Made by a program: the position numbers and the translations under genes. A stretch of DNA of 64,000 bases. It comes from Saposhnikovia divaricata (Eukaryota; Streptophyta; Magnoliopsida; Apiales; Apiaceae). The notes under the pieces were generated by a model. It was not told the origin of the DNA and ran no database searches. It saw only the letters and a list, made by a program, of their open reading frames with translations. Positions 35,816-47,193 of this stretch are shown in pieces. Positions within the stretch are counted from its first letter, which is position 1. Each line of letters opens with the position of its first letter. Location: positions 171,350,147 to 171,414,146 of the forward strand of contig CM071597.1 in NCBI GenBank assembly GCA_036435485.1, given 5' to 3'.

Positions 35816-35823
35816 TATATAAG
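35816..35823 (+). promoter_or_regulatory. TATA box of element A 5' LTR
   Basis: TATATAAG, followed about 30 bases later by an A-rich transcribed-type sequence and CTCTCTCTCTC. It is the only good TATA box placed centrally in the LTR. The matching site in the 3' LTR is at 62119-62126. Confidence 0.7.
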
Positions 35824-36291
35824 GCAGAGGAATGCAGAAGATTAAACACAAGTCGAACAAAACACAAGAAATTCACACAGCAGCCTATTTCTCTCTCTCT
35901 CAAGCTCAAGAACACCTACAAGTTTAATTCTGTAAATTCAAGTTCATCTCAGTTGTAATATCCTATCCGTTGGAACTTGTTTACTTGTGATTCTTGTACT
36001 ACTAGCGAATTAAGTTTCCTAGTTCACAAATTGATATCTTGATTTTATTAACTAAATTAGCAAAGTTCATGTTGAATTTTCTAATTAGTTATTAATCACT
36101 TGATAATCATTTGGACTGATTTTGTAACACCCCTCAAGTTAATATATTGTTATATTCAACTTGAAATTTGTGTTATATTATTCCGCACAAAAATATTCGT
36201 TTAAGGCAAAATTATTTAACGAATAAATTTTAAGAAAATGGTATAGATTGTATTCAACCCCCCCTTCTACAATCTTATCGGACCTAACAAT

Positions 36292-36304
36292 TGGTATCAG
36301 AGCC
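36292..36304 (+). promoter_or_regulatory. Primer binding site of element A
   Basis: TGGTATCAGAGCC, two bases after the LTR end; complementary to the 3' end of initiator tRNA-Met. Confidence 0.93.
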
Positions 36305-36387
36305 TATTGATTGATACAGAAATCAAGATCCTATCTTTACTCAATCAAAAATTAAGCTCGAATTTTTAACTCTCTTAAAAATTCATC

Positions 36388-37253
36388 ATGTCTGCCAAAG
36401 GCAATGTCAAAATTCCTATCTTTAATAAAGATAATTATGATATGTGGAAAAACAAAATGGAGTTATTTCTTGATGTAGCAAACCCAAGTTTTTTGTGGGT
36501 TTTGGAAAATGGACCAGCAATTCCCATGCAACATGATACTGAAACAGTTGTAAATGGAACTGTAACAGTCCCTGCCAGATCCTATCCAAAGGACATTAAG
36601 AACTATACCTCTGAAGATAAGGAGGCAGCTGGATTGGATAAAAATTTGAGACTCATTCTGTTGGATTCCCTAGATGCTGTAATGTATAGCCATGTGAGAA
36701 ATTGTAAAACTGCTAAGCACATCTGGGAAACTATTGAGGTCATTAATGAAGGGACTGATGAAGTCAAGGAAAATAGACTGCAAATTCTAACTTCTGAATA
36801 TGAACACTTTAGAGCTGGCCCTAATGAAGGCATTCAGGAAGTGTTCGAAAGGTATAACAAGATAATCAACAACTTGCAAGTTCATGGCAAGCATTATACT
36901 CAGAAGGAGATCAACATGAAGTTTTTACTAACTATGCCTACTCACTTGGAACATAGAATTACTGCCATCAGAGAATCTAGAGACTTGACTCAGGTTGCTC
37001 TTGAAAGGCTGTTTGGTGTTCTGAAAACATATGAATTAGAACAAGTACAGCAAAAAGAATTCTATGGCAAAGGCAGAATGGCAAATTCTTCTACAGCTTT
37101 AGTGGTTGAGGTTCCTAAGGAAGTGGAAACTAAGGTGGTTCAACCTATCAGTTTCAACAAGGAACAAACTGAAGTAGAACTTGGCCAAACACCAGCTACT
37201 CAGGATGGTGGAGAATTTTATTCACTTGAAGAGCTGGATCAATTGGAAGATGA
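36388..37253 (+). pseudogene. gag: gag of element A, first part (capsid), interrupted
   Basis: Structural protein of the virus-like particle. The start ATG at 36388 lies 84 bases after the PBS and opens with MSAKGNVKIPIFNKDNYDMWKNKM. A UBN2-type capsid domain follows (YSHVRNCKTAKHIWETIEVI, LTSEYEHFRAGPNEGIQEVF, KFLLTMPTHLEHRITAI). At 37253 the frame is cut by the TRIM-like element; the reading frame continues at 38729 in register once that element and one TSD are set aside. The six-base-later stop in the inserted LTR ends the present chain at 37320. Confidence 0.92.
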
Positions 37254-37705
37254 TGTTGGGTTTAAACCCAATACGAATAGTATGGGTTTTGGTGATCCAA
37301 AACATATATGGATTGGGTAATAATTATATGTTTAGATAATTATTATAGATGGTATATTTAGATACCAAGTATGATAAGGATTGTAATTGGAAACCAAGTA
37401 TGAAAAGGATATCTTGGTGGCTAAGTTTGTGATGGCTATATATACATAGTCATATCGTATTTGTCTGTGGGGAGGTGAAAGAATAAGAGATGTAGTCTTA
37501 AGTATTGTTTGGGAGGTGCTTGAGCCTTGTTGGCTCAAGTATCAGGTTGGGACACCGTTAAGGTGTTATTGTTTTGATGTATTATTGATATTGTTAAGAT
37601 TAATAATATGAGTTGGGACGTGGGTGTTTCCACGTCAAATATTGTGTGCGCGCTCTGTATTGGTTGTTTATGAATCTCGAATTGTGTAAGTCCCCTAACC
37701 TAACA
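37254..37705 (+). mobile_element. 5' LTR of the TRIM-like element
   Basis: Starts TGTTGGGTTTAAACCCAATA and ends CCTAACCTAACA. A perfect 16-bp palindrome TTGGGTTTAAACCCAA begins at its second base. A TATATATACATA stretch near 37437 could serve as TATA box. Confidence 0.92.
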
Positions 37706-38271
37706 AGTGGTATCAAGAGCCAAGGTTCGGGTTCGTGATGGATGAGGTTGAGGGAAAGTTCGAGGTTCAATTGGTATGGCAGAGCATGATGAATGATTTG
37801 CTGATAAGAAGATTGCTACTAAAACGGGTAGAGACAAAGTTACGTGCGGTATGGATTATTCGGTTGGCCTTGCACCGTGGATCAATCCTGTGCGGACTCA
37901 AGATGGAAGAAGATGGAAGAGATCATCGCAACTATTTCAATGGCTTGATCAACCAGGTGAACTATTTGGATGATACTAGTGATTTTCTTCAGGAGACCGA
38001 AGGATTGTGAAAGCAAGGATCGGGTGACTCAACATGTGGAAGAGCACTCGTGGTGGTTGATGCACGTGATTTTGCAGATGGATACATCGTTATGGTGAAG
38101 AACGATGGTTTGGATGGTTTGGAGGGTCACTATACGGGTTTTAGCGACACTCAAGATTGGAGGAGCAAGATGAGGAGATTCTTGTTCGAGGGGAGGCGTT
38201 GGCAGATGGACGTCGATGGCTTTGATGGTTACCGTTCAATCCGATGTGGGTATTGGGTTGAAGGGGAGGAT

Positions 38272-38723
38272 TGTTGGGTTTAAACCCAATACGAATAGTA
38301 TGGGTTTTGGTGATCCAAAACATATATGGATTGGGTAATAATTATATGTTTAGATAATTATTATAGATGGTATATTTAGATACCAAGTATGATAAGGATT
38401 GTAATTGGAAACCAAGTATGAAAAGGATATCTTGGTGGCTAAGTTTGTGATGGCTATATATACATAGTCATATCGTATTTGTCTGTGGGGAGGTGAAAGA
38501 ATAAGAGATGTAGTCTTAAGTATTGTTTGGGAGGTGCTTGAGCCTTGTTGGCTCAAGTATCAGGTTGGGACACCGTTAAGGTGTTATTGTTTTGATGTAT
38601 TATTGATATTGTTAAGATTAATAATATGAGTTGGGACGTGGGTGTTTCCACGTCAAATATTGTGTGCGCGCTCTGTATTGGTTGTTTATGAATCTCGAAT
38701 TGTGTAAGTCCCCTAACCTAACA
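38272..38723 (+). mobile_element. 3' LTR of the TRIM-like element
   Basis: Same 452 bases as 37254-37705 by eye, including the palindrome at its start. Identity of the two LTRs indicates a very recent insertion or gene conversion. Confidence 0.92.
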
Positions 38724-38728
38724 GATGA

Positions 38729-40319
38729 ATCTATGGCAATGATGGTGAGACAATTTAGTAACTTCAGATTCAGAAGAAATCCAAAGTTCAGGTTTAAGTC
38801 AAATAACAGGTTTCAGAGAGGAGGTTCTTCATCCTCTAGTAATAGGGGAGGTTATAAAACTGGAACTGTTGACAGAAGCAAAATCTGTTGTTTCAATTGT
38901 AATGAGTTGGGACATTTTGCTACTGAGTGTCAGAAACCCAAGCAAGCACAGAAGAAAGATTATGTTTCTGAAAAGAAGAAAAGTGGAAGAGCTTATGTGG
39001 CTGCTGGTAAAAGCTGGGATGATACAGATAGCGAAGATGAAGAATATGGAAACTTTGCGTTGGTGGCAAATGCTGAATCTTCAACTTAATATACCACTCC
39101 GGTAATTCTTGCTGATGCTCAGTTAATTGGTAGTTTACGTCTTTCCTTGAATAATGCAGAAAGAGGGTACGAGAGAATAAGTCTTGTTAACACTAATCTT
39201 GAAAATCAAATGCTAGATTTAAAAAAAGTACAGGTTAATCAAGATAAGAATATAGAAGAAATAGCTCGACTTAACTGCAGAGAAATGGGTCTAGGAGAAT
39301 ACATGACAAAACAAGTTGATAAGATTGCTGAACAAGAAACCACCATTAGGGAACTTGAAACACAGGTTAGAGCGTGTTATAATTCTGTTAAAGTTTCTAA
39401 AGATTTCTTCAACAAACAAGCATTAGAACAAACTGTAGGAATAGGATTTGATTACAGTCAAGCTGTTGGTTCTTTGAGTAATCATTCCCCTAATTCTATA
39501 CCAGCTAAAGAAAGAGGTATACCACATATTCTCAAGAATGTTGAAAAACCAATGTTTACAAAATCTGATGCTGGTCAACCAGATATTAGTTCTATGGTTA
39601 TACATGAAGAAATGAGAAATGAGGATGCTGCAAATGGCACAGTTTTTGCTGAGAATAAATGTGTTAATAATAAAACTACTAAAAACTATAATACAAAGAA
39701 TGTGTCATCCAAGAAAAATGTCACAGTATTTGTTAAGGCTAAATCAGTTGAGGACGTTAACACAACAAATGTGTCACCCAAGAAAGATGTATCTAAAGTA
39801 CCAGTCAAAGTTGTTGAATCAGCTAGTACTTCTAAGACTGGATTAGGTAGTAACAAGTCAAAGCAGAAAAATACCATGCCTACTATTAACTCTAATCATA
39901 AAGCATGTGGTATTATCAATTGTATGTCGTGTGCTTTTAACAATATGCTTGCTTATTTTAATGGTAATTATGCATGTGTTAAACAGAATGCTCCTCGACA
40001 GCACATGAACAGGAACAATAATGTTCGATCTAAGACTGCTTTTCCTCCTCAAGTTAGGAGAGAGACATTTGTACCTAAGACTAAACAAAAGATTACCAAG
40101 AATGTCTACCAGGTCAAATGTCCAGTCAATGACACAAGTGTTACTGCTGCGAGAGAAACATGGATACCCAAGAGTAAACAAAAGATTTTCAAATCTGTTT
40201 ATAAGGTTAAATGTTTATTGACTAAAGAGGTTAAACTTAAAAATGTTGTTTTGCCTGATAAAGGTCAATACTTTAAATACGCAGGACCCAATCAAATTTG
40301 GGTCCCGAAGAAGGTTTAA
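38729..40319 (+). pseudogene. gag: gag of element A, second part (zinc knuckle, coiled coil)
   Basis: Continues gag in register after the TRIM-like insertion. It holds a basic Arg/Ser/Gly stretch and a CX2CX4HX4C knuckle (CFNCNELGHFATEC, first Cys codon 38889). An in-frame TAA at 39087-39089 lies where gag of element B reads on, so it is premature. After it the same frame runs on to 40319 through a coiled-coil-like stretch (39150-39420), a Lys/Asn/Thr-rich region and the conserved end GPNQIWVPKKV. There are Cys/His residues near 39905-39935, but no clean second knuckle. Confidence 0.85.
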
Positions 40320-40336
40320 CTCATTTGTCATTGCAG

Positions 40337-40930
40337 GGTATTGAACAGGTTGATCGGATAACCTGGATCTTGGACAGTGGATGTTCAAGGCATATGACTG
40401 GAGATAGAACCCTGCTGACAAATGTGGTGGAGAAGGCCGGCCCAGTAGTTACCTTTGGAGATAACAGCAAAGGTAGAACTGATGGATATGGCAGACTTGA
40501 AGCTGGAAATGTTATCATTGATGAAGTTTCTTTTGTGAAAGGACTTGAGCACAATTTGCTCAGTGTCAGTCAATTCTGTGATAAAGGTTATGAAGTTCAT
40601 TTCAACAAGAAGAATTGTCTAATTTCACACAAGAGACATGAAAAGCCACAACTGACAGGAGTTAGAAAAGGCAATCTGTACGTAGCCAATATGAACTCAG
40701 GAAACACTGAAGAAGTCACTTGCTTCTACACTAAAGCATCTAATGATGAGAGTTGGCTATGGCACAAGAAACTTTCTCATCTTAATTTTAAGACAATGAA
40801 TTCTCTGGTCAAAAGAGAATTGGTGAGAGGTTTGCCTTCAATGGAATTCACTCAAGAAGGACTGTGTGATGCATGTCAAAAGGGCAAGCTAAAAAGGGCA
40901 AGTCACAGGAGACTGATACATCTTCAATAA
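40337..40930 (+). pseudogene. pol: Protease and pre-integrase segment of element A
   Basis: The frame is open from 40277, overlapping the end of gag by 43 bases, but the conserved part starts after an acceptor-like TTGCAG at 40331-40336. The protease motif ILDSGCSRHMTG with the catalytic Asp follows, then the YGRLEAGNVIIDEV and GLEHNLLSVSQFCDKGY stretch. The GAG_pre-integrase zinc-binding motif is seen as HKKLSHLN and CDACQKGK. A frameshift at about 40905-40915 (after GKLKRASH) leads to a stop at 40928, so integrase is in another frame. No ATG start is present. Confidence 0.88.
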
Positions 40931-43569
40931 CTGAACCATTACAATTACTTCATATGGATTTGTTTGGTCCAGTCAATGTGATGTCTATGTCAAGGAAGAG
41001 ATATGCTCTAGTGATTGTTGATGATTTTTCAAAATACACATGGGTTCTGTTTTTGAATTCTAAAGATGAGACTCCACAACTGGTGATTGATCACATCAAG
41101 TTAATTGAGCGAGATTCTACGTATCCAGTGAGAGCTATAAGATCAGACAATGGAACTGAATTCAAGAATGCAGTTCTAAATGACTTTTGCACTGAGAAGG
41201 GTATAACCAGACAATATTCAGCTCCAAGAACTCCTCAGCAAAATGGGGTAGTAGAAAGAAAGAATAGAACCTTGATTGAAGCTGCACGTACTATGCTAAG
41301 TGAATCAAGGCTTCCATTGTACTTTTGGGCTGAAGCCGTCAATACTGCGTGCTATACCCAGAATCGAACTCTAATCAATAAAGATCAAATGAAGACACCC
41401 TATGAAATTATGGCTGATAAGAAACCTTCACTCAAATACTTTCATGTATTTGGGGCAAAATGCTTTGTGCTTAAAGAAGGTGATGATCAAGGTGGTAAAT
41501 TCGATACCAAAGCATTTGAAGCAATTTTTATTGGTTATTCAATGAGAGCATACAGGGTGTATGTGATTGATGAACAGAAGATGATGGAAAGTGTTAATGT
41601 AACATTCGATGACACTAAACTCCCTAGTATCAAAACTGAGAATCCATCTGAGAAGCTGTCTTTCGATGACATGACAGATACAGATTCAGATGATGACAAT
41701 GCACCTGAGATTTTTGCTGATGCTAATGACAACAATGATGATCAGGGTAATGTTGATGAAATCAATGATAGTAGTCAAAATTCCTCTGACTCTAATAATC
41801 AATCATCATCTAGTCAACCTGGCAACAACTCAGGGGGAGAAAATGAAGGGTCAACTGGTCATACACAACATCCCAATGAAGGTCAAGGAGAATCATCAAG
41901 ATCCAATCTTCCAAGACAGACTGTTTGGAATAGAGCTCATCCTTTTGAGTTAATCATTGGTGATCCAGTTGTTGGTGTAAAGACTAGAAGAGCTCTTCAG
42001 AATCAATGCAATTATTCAGGGTTTCTATCTGAAATGGAACCTAAGAAAACTGAAGAAGCTCTTTCTGATCCTGATTGGGTGATTGCTATGCAAGATGAAC
42101 TCAATCAATTTAAACAACAAGAAGTTTGGAAGCTGGTACCCAGACCTACAGACAGACCAGTAGTTGGCACAAGGTGGGTATTCAGAAACAAACTTGATGA
42201 AGATGGCACAGTGACGAGAAATAAAGCAAGACTGGTAGCAAAGGGTTACTCCCAATCTGAAGGCATTGACTATGATGAGACCTATGCTCCAGTGGCTAGA
42301 CTTGAGGCCATAAGAATATTCTTGGCATTCGCAGCATTTTCAAACTTTAAAGTTTATCAAATGGATGTCAAAAGTGCTTTCTTGAATGGCAAGCTAGATG
42401 AAGAGGTTTATGTAGAACAGCCCCCTGGCTTTGAAGATCAGGATTTAATTGACTATGTCTACTTCCTTTTCAAGGCTGTCTATGGTCTTAAGCAAGCACC
42501 AAGGAAATGGTATGACACTCTCTCTGAATTTTTACTTGAAAATGATTTTGTTAGAGGTGTCATAGACAAAACTCTCTTTACAAAGAAACATAAGAATGAT
42601 ACAATTATAGTCCAAGTCTATGTGGACGATATAATATTTGGGTCTACTAATGATCTTTTGTGCAAGAAATTTGCGAAGTTAATGCAGGGTAGATTTGAAA
42701 TGAGCATGATGGGTGAGTTGAAGTTCTTTCTTGGATTGCAAATAAGTCAAAGGATAGATGGAATATTTATCTGTCAATCCAAGTATGTCAAAGAGCTTCT
42801 CAAGAAGTATCAAATGGAGGACTCTTCTTCAGCAAAGACACCATCATCCACAGCTGTCAAATTTGGAGCATGTGAAAATTCTGTCAAGGTAGATATCACA
42901 AGTTACAGAGGTATGATAGGCTCATTACTTTATCTTACTACGAGTAGACCTGATATTATGCATGCTACGTGTTTGTGTGCAAGGTTCCAATCGGATCCTA
43001 GAGATGTTCATCTCATTGCTGTTAAAAGAATTCTGAGATATCTTAAGGGTACGCCTAACCTAGGCATCTGGTACCCTAAAGATTCTGGTTTTAATCTTGT
43101 TGGATATACAGATTCTGACTATGCAGGAAGTGTTGTGGATAGAAAAAGCACATCTGGGAGTTGTCAATTCCTAGGTGGTAGACTAGTTTCCTGGTACAGC
43201 AAGAAACAACAGACAGTTTCCAACTCAACGGCTGAAGCTGAATATATAGCTGCTGGAAGCTGTTGCGCACAGATTTTGTGGATCAGGAATCAGCTGAGAG
43301 ACTATGGCTTTGTGCTTGATAAAATTCCAATTTTATGTGATAATACAAGTGCCATAGCAATCTCTAACAATCCTGTGCAGCACACAAGGACAAAGCATAT
43401 TGACATCAGGTATCATTTTATTCGAGAGCATGTCATGAATGGTACCGTGGAGTTATTTTTTGTACCCACGGAAGAACAAACAGCAGATATTTTTACTAAG
43501 TCTCTTGACGAATCCACATTTACCAGAATTGTTGGTGAATTGGGTATGTTAAATAGTCCTAGTAATTAA
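40873..43569 (+). pseudogene. pol: Integrase, RT and RNase H of element A
   Basis: An 898-residue open frame, shifted relative to the protease. Integrase core: HMDLFGPVN with Asp29, RSDNGTEF with Asp92, GVVERKN with Glu128, a DD35E spacing. RT: WVFRNKLDEDG, QMDVKSAFLNG, YGLKQAPRKWY, and YVDD at 583-586. RNase H: YTDSDYAGSVVDRKSTSG, NSTAEAEY. It ends with FTRIVGELGM. All catalytic residues that I checked are present, so this part decayed only by the frameshift upstream. The order protease-integrase-RT defines Ty1/copia; sequence and gene layout suit SIRE/Maximus. Confidence 0.92.
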
Positions 43570-45055
43570 ACTGGTTAATATCTGAGGTTTGATCTTTAAT
43601 AATTTACAAGTGATTATTGTGTTAATATTTCTTATTAAATCACTTGTATAATTATTTTATCAACTTATACCCTTGCTTATTTCATCTTAAAATCATTGTT
43701 ATTATCTTCTGTACATATTTTTAATTACTTATTATATTTTTAGATTAATTCATTTTCTTTGAAAATATTTTTCTCGAATTTTACAAGCTGTAATTTATGA
43801 GAAATCTATTTTTCTTGAAAATGTTATTGTTTTTTAATTCAGTTTGATTATTTTTGTTGTTTAAATAAATCATAGTTTCTTTTAGAATAATTTTCTATAT
43901 GGAAATTGTTTTATTAGAAAATTTATAGATTTATTAACTCATCAGAAATAATAATGTAAATATGTAGTATAATTATTTAGTTTTATTTTATTTTATTTTA
44001 TTTGATTTGTAATGTTTGTCCTTCTGTTATTAATGTTTGATTTCGTAAAAGGGACTACATATGATCGTTTTTATAATTTTTATTAGGTTTTATAATTTTA
44101 GTATAAATTAATTTGCTATTTTTTGTTTATGTAAATTATTAATGTATTTTTCTTGATTTAAATTCTGTTAATAATCTGTTGTTAGTTAGTTATATTAACA
44201 GATTTGTTAAGATATAACTATCGGTATAACAATCTTCTTGATTGTTATATTCGAATGTTTGATTAGTTATATTAGTGTTAAATAATGTAATATAACTTAG
44301 AAATAACTTAGATATAACTTTGTTTTTGTTTTTGTTTAAATATAACTGTTAAAATAGTTGATAGTTATATTGAGTGTTTTAACAGTAATATAACTATCGG
44401 TATAACTAAGATTTGATTGTTATATTGAGTGTTTATTCGGTAGTTATATTAGATATTAACAGCAATATAACTTACAGTGCCTAGGGTAGTCATATTACGT
44501 TTTATACGTAATATAACTATCGGTATGACTATCACCCGATAGTTATATCACAGTTATTTCACATATAATAACTAAGTTATATTTTGACAGTCATATTCAA
44601 TAGTTATATTGTTGCTCTAGTTACTCTCTCGCGTGTTAAGTCACCGAGAACTCAATATACACACATATACACACGAATTCGAACGAATCTCTGTCCAATT
44701 TCTGCCTCGAATCTTACTCAAAACGTGTTTCTAAGGATTATTCTTGATTAACCAGTCCATAATCTTCTTAATCAAGATTGAATATGTAAGATTTAATCGA
44801 GTTTTGAAGTTTTTGAGATTGAAAAATTTCGAATTTTTGATCTAAAAATCCGAACAATTGGTTGTGATTTTGTAAAAACTAAAATTACATGTGTGTTTGT
44901 ATTACAATCAAGATCCTTGTCTGAATTTTTCAGAATTTTTGATAGAGATTTTGATTTTTCGAATTTTTTAATTATTAATTAATTCGAATTTTGTAATTTA
45001 ATTGGGTTAAATTGTTGAATTTTGCAGATTTATTAATTTTAATCCCTGATTTGCA
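43570..45055. other. Spacer of element A between pol and the third ORF
   Basis: No ORF. It contains the GTYATA array at 44187-44610, then CTCTCTCGCGTG and a stretch that resembles a transcript leader. TTTTGCAG at 45020-45027, after a T-rich run, is a splice-acceptor-like site 28 bases before the ORF start. A subgenomic or spliced mRNA for the third ORF is plausible. Confidence 0.75.
44187..44610. repeat. GTYATA motif array in the spacer of A
   Basis: I count 21 GTTATA or GTCATA (or complement) copies in about 425 bp. Several read ATATAACTATCGGTATAAC or ATATAACTATCGGTATGAC, the complement of the GATAGTTATACCGATAGTCA form in the A LTR. The motif is thus shared between LTR and spacer. Confidence 0.85.
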
Positions 45056-47193
45056 ATGGCTGGTGCTTATAATAATTTTGAACTTGTGAATCACAATTAT
45101 ATTGGATACTTTAATCCCGAGGATTGCCCAGTGGATCGGTTCAAGCCCTGGATAAAGTTTCTAAATGAGCAAAATCTCTGTAGTCACTCCATAACTGCAA
45201 ATGTTCCAATGAAATTTGGTCCACTCAAATTAATGTGTACTACAGCTGTCTCAGATGAAAGATCGTTTTCATTCGATTTTAATGGCCAGACATATACAGT
45301 GGATGAATCTGTCTTCAATGCTGCTCTGGGACTTCCTACTGAACGATTTGCTGAATTGCCTCCAAATGATGAGTTGACTCAATTTTTCACAAATATCAAC
45401 TATCATGGTCAACTGAATCTGAAACGACCACTCAAAAGCAATCTTGTTCAAGAATGGAATATCTTCTTCGAGATCATAGCAAAGGTGTTTGCTAATTCTA
45501 CAAAGAGCAACAATACTGTCATCACAGGTATGTTACAGTCAATTGGTTTCGCTATTGCTCACAATAGAAGAATCAATTTTGGCAGTTTGATATGGCCTAT
45601 TCTGCTGAATCGATTGAAGAAGGCTACAAAGAACTTTGGAAAAGGTAAACTGGTTAAGTGTCATTATCCTCGATTCTTGACACTAATCTTTAATCATTTA
45701 ATGCCTAAGGATCAACCTGCTCCGTTTCCAAATGATCGAATTCAATGGTCTGGTAAACCAAACAAGAAGTTCTACACCAGGCTGGACACTTCTAAGGTCT
45801 TGTTGTATGTTCCTGTAGTCATAACACCTTATATGTCTACATACATACATTTGCCAAATGTCATGCCACAGCCAGATGCTGAGGTACCTATAGTTCAACA
45901 AGCTCCACAGCCTGAAGCAGAACAAGTTCCAGTACCTCAACCTGATTCTGAACCCTTGAATGTGCTTGAGCATCAACTTCCAGTGGATCAACACACTCAA
46001 AATGAAGATGATGTACATGTCAATGATCAGGTATTTGACTCAACTCCACTACAATCTCAATATCTTTCTGGTAGTCAAATGATTGTGAGAAGTGACCAAG
46101 GGGTTGTAGATCCACAACCTTTATCCCAGGTCAATGCACCAAACACTGATCCTAAATTCTCCAAACACTATCGTAGAAAGAAATTGTCATTCAAGAGAGC
46201 TATTCCCAGTAGTGATAGTGTGAGTGAAACAAGTTTGCCATCTCAAAAGAAAAGTAAAACCATGTCAAAGGCAATCTTAAACCCATTCATTCCTTCAAGC
46301 TCACCCCTGTTACTCACAATGGGGGAAGATATTTTTGCAAATGAAGCTGAAAATATTGTTATGCAAGTGGAGCAAGTTACAGTGCCTGCCATTGTTACGG
46401 CAGAAGAACCTTCACAGGTTGATCGGGATTTGCGAAATCCCATTGCACCACCACTGACCTTCCAAGAGGAGGCTAGGGTGATCTCCAGTGCAGGTACAAT
46501 GGATGCAGCTAAGGAAAATGAGAGGAGTGATGTGAGAATTACTTCAAATCTGAGTGAAACACTAGCACGTGAGGTGAGTGATACTCAGAGAGCTGTTGAG
46601 GTGAGAGCACACAATGACACATACACTTTATCTCTCATTACTCAACTCAATCAGATGAAAGAAAGTCTTGCTCAAGCTGAAGAGGACAACAAAAACTTGA
46701 GGTTTGATATGGACAACATGAGAACTATCTTCAACAACAAAATCAATGCACTGAAACTCTCTCAACAACAAGCAGTTGAAGACTCTGGAGATGTCACAGT
46801 GGCTCAAGATCTTATTATCTCATCTATGGCTAATCAAATTGAAGATCTTCAGAACAACATAAATGAAAATCATTTAACCACTGAACATCGTCTCAGTCAG
46901 ATTGAAAAGCAAAGTGATGATCAAGCAAAGGGGTTAAGACATTTATATAATATCATCAGCAGAACTCACTCACTTACAGCAGAAGAGAAGAAATTCTTCG
47001 GAGGTAGTGATGAAAGTGACCCTGGAGCTGGAACAAGTCACAAGACTGTAGAGGATTCCTCAACTAAGGGGGAGAAATCTAGAGGGGGAGCAAGTGCAAG
47101 TAAAGAAAAATTTGAAGATAGGAGTGAAGGGAAGAAGACAACTCATCAAGCAGCAACAGAGCAGGAAGATGATGATGTAGAAGGTTTTTACTA
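45056..47193 (+). pseudogene. Third ORF of element A, first part
   Basis: Start ATG at 45056. The function is unknown; in the Sirevirus literature an ORF in this place is called envelope-like. Residues 1-270 form a plant retroelement domain, with FDFNGQTYTVDESVFNAALG and LVQEWNIFFEIIAKVF. This is followed by a Pro/Gln-rich linker (about 275-365), a basic cluster YRRKKLSFKR (Arg373-Lys376) and QKKSK, and a coiled coil (about 525-590). I see no signal peptide or membrane segment. It is cut at 47193 by element B; the frame continues at 59871 in register. Together the two parts code for 1065 residues. Confidence 0.85.

Larger units (their letters stand above)
34861..36289 (+). mobile_element. 5' LTR of element A, 1429 bp
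   Basis: TGAAAGGCATATGAAGG to TCGGACCTAACA. It differs from the 3' LTR by three substitutions that I found by eye and one extra 24-bp repeat unit. It contains the GTYATA array, a TATA box, a CTCTCTCTCTC stretch after it, and the conserved motif at 36248-36272 near its end. Confidence 0.93.
37254..38723 (+). mobile_element. Non-autonomous TRIM-like LTR element, 1470 bp
   Basis: Two 452-bp LTRs (37254-37705 and 38272-38723), identical by eye, flank 566 bp. TSD GATGA is at 37249-37253 and 38724-38728. A PBS-like AGTGGTATCAAGAGCC follows the first LTR and GGTTGAAGGGGAGGAT precedes the second. The inner ORFs (37735-38010 and 38050-38283) show no gag or pol motif, so the element depends on others for movement. 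It is longer than a typical TRIM. It is inserted in the gag of element A. Confidence 0.92.

Noticed and set aside
37332..38556. ORFs inside the TRIM-like element, including two identical minus-strand ones
   Set aside because: The identical pair is simply the LTR read backwards; the inner ORFs carry no gag or pol motif.
40290..40320. Slippery heptamer for -1 frameshifting at the gag-pol overlap of A
   Set aside because: AAATTTG is present near 40294-40300 but not in the phase that a -1 slip needs, and B has no overlap at all.
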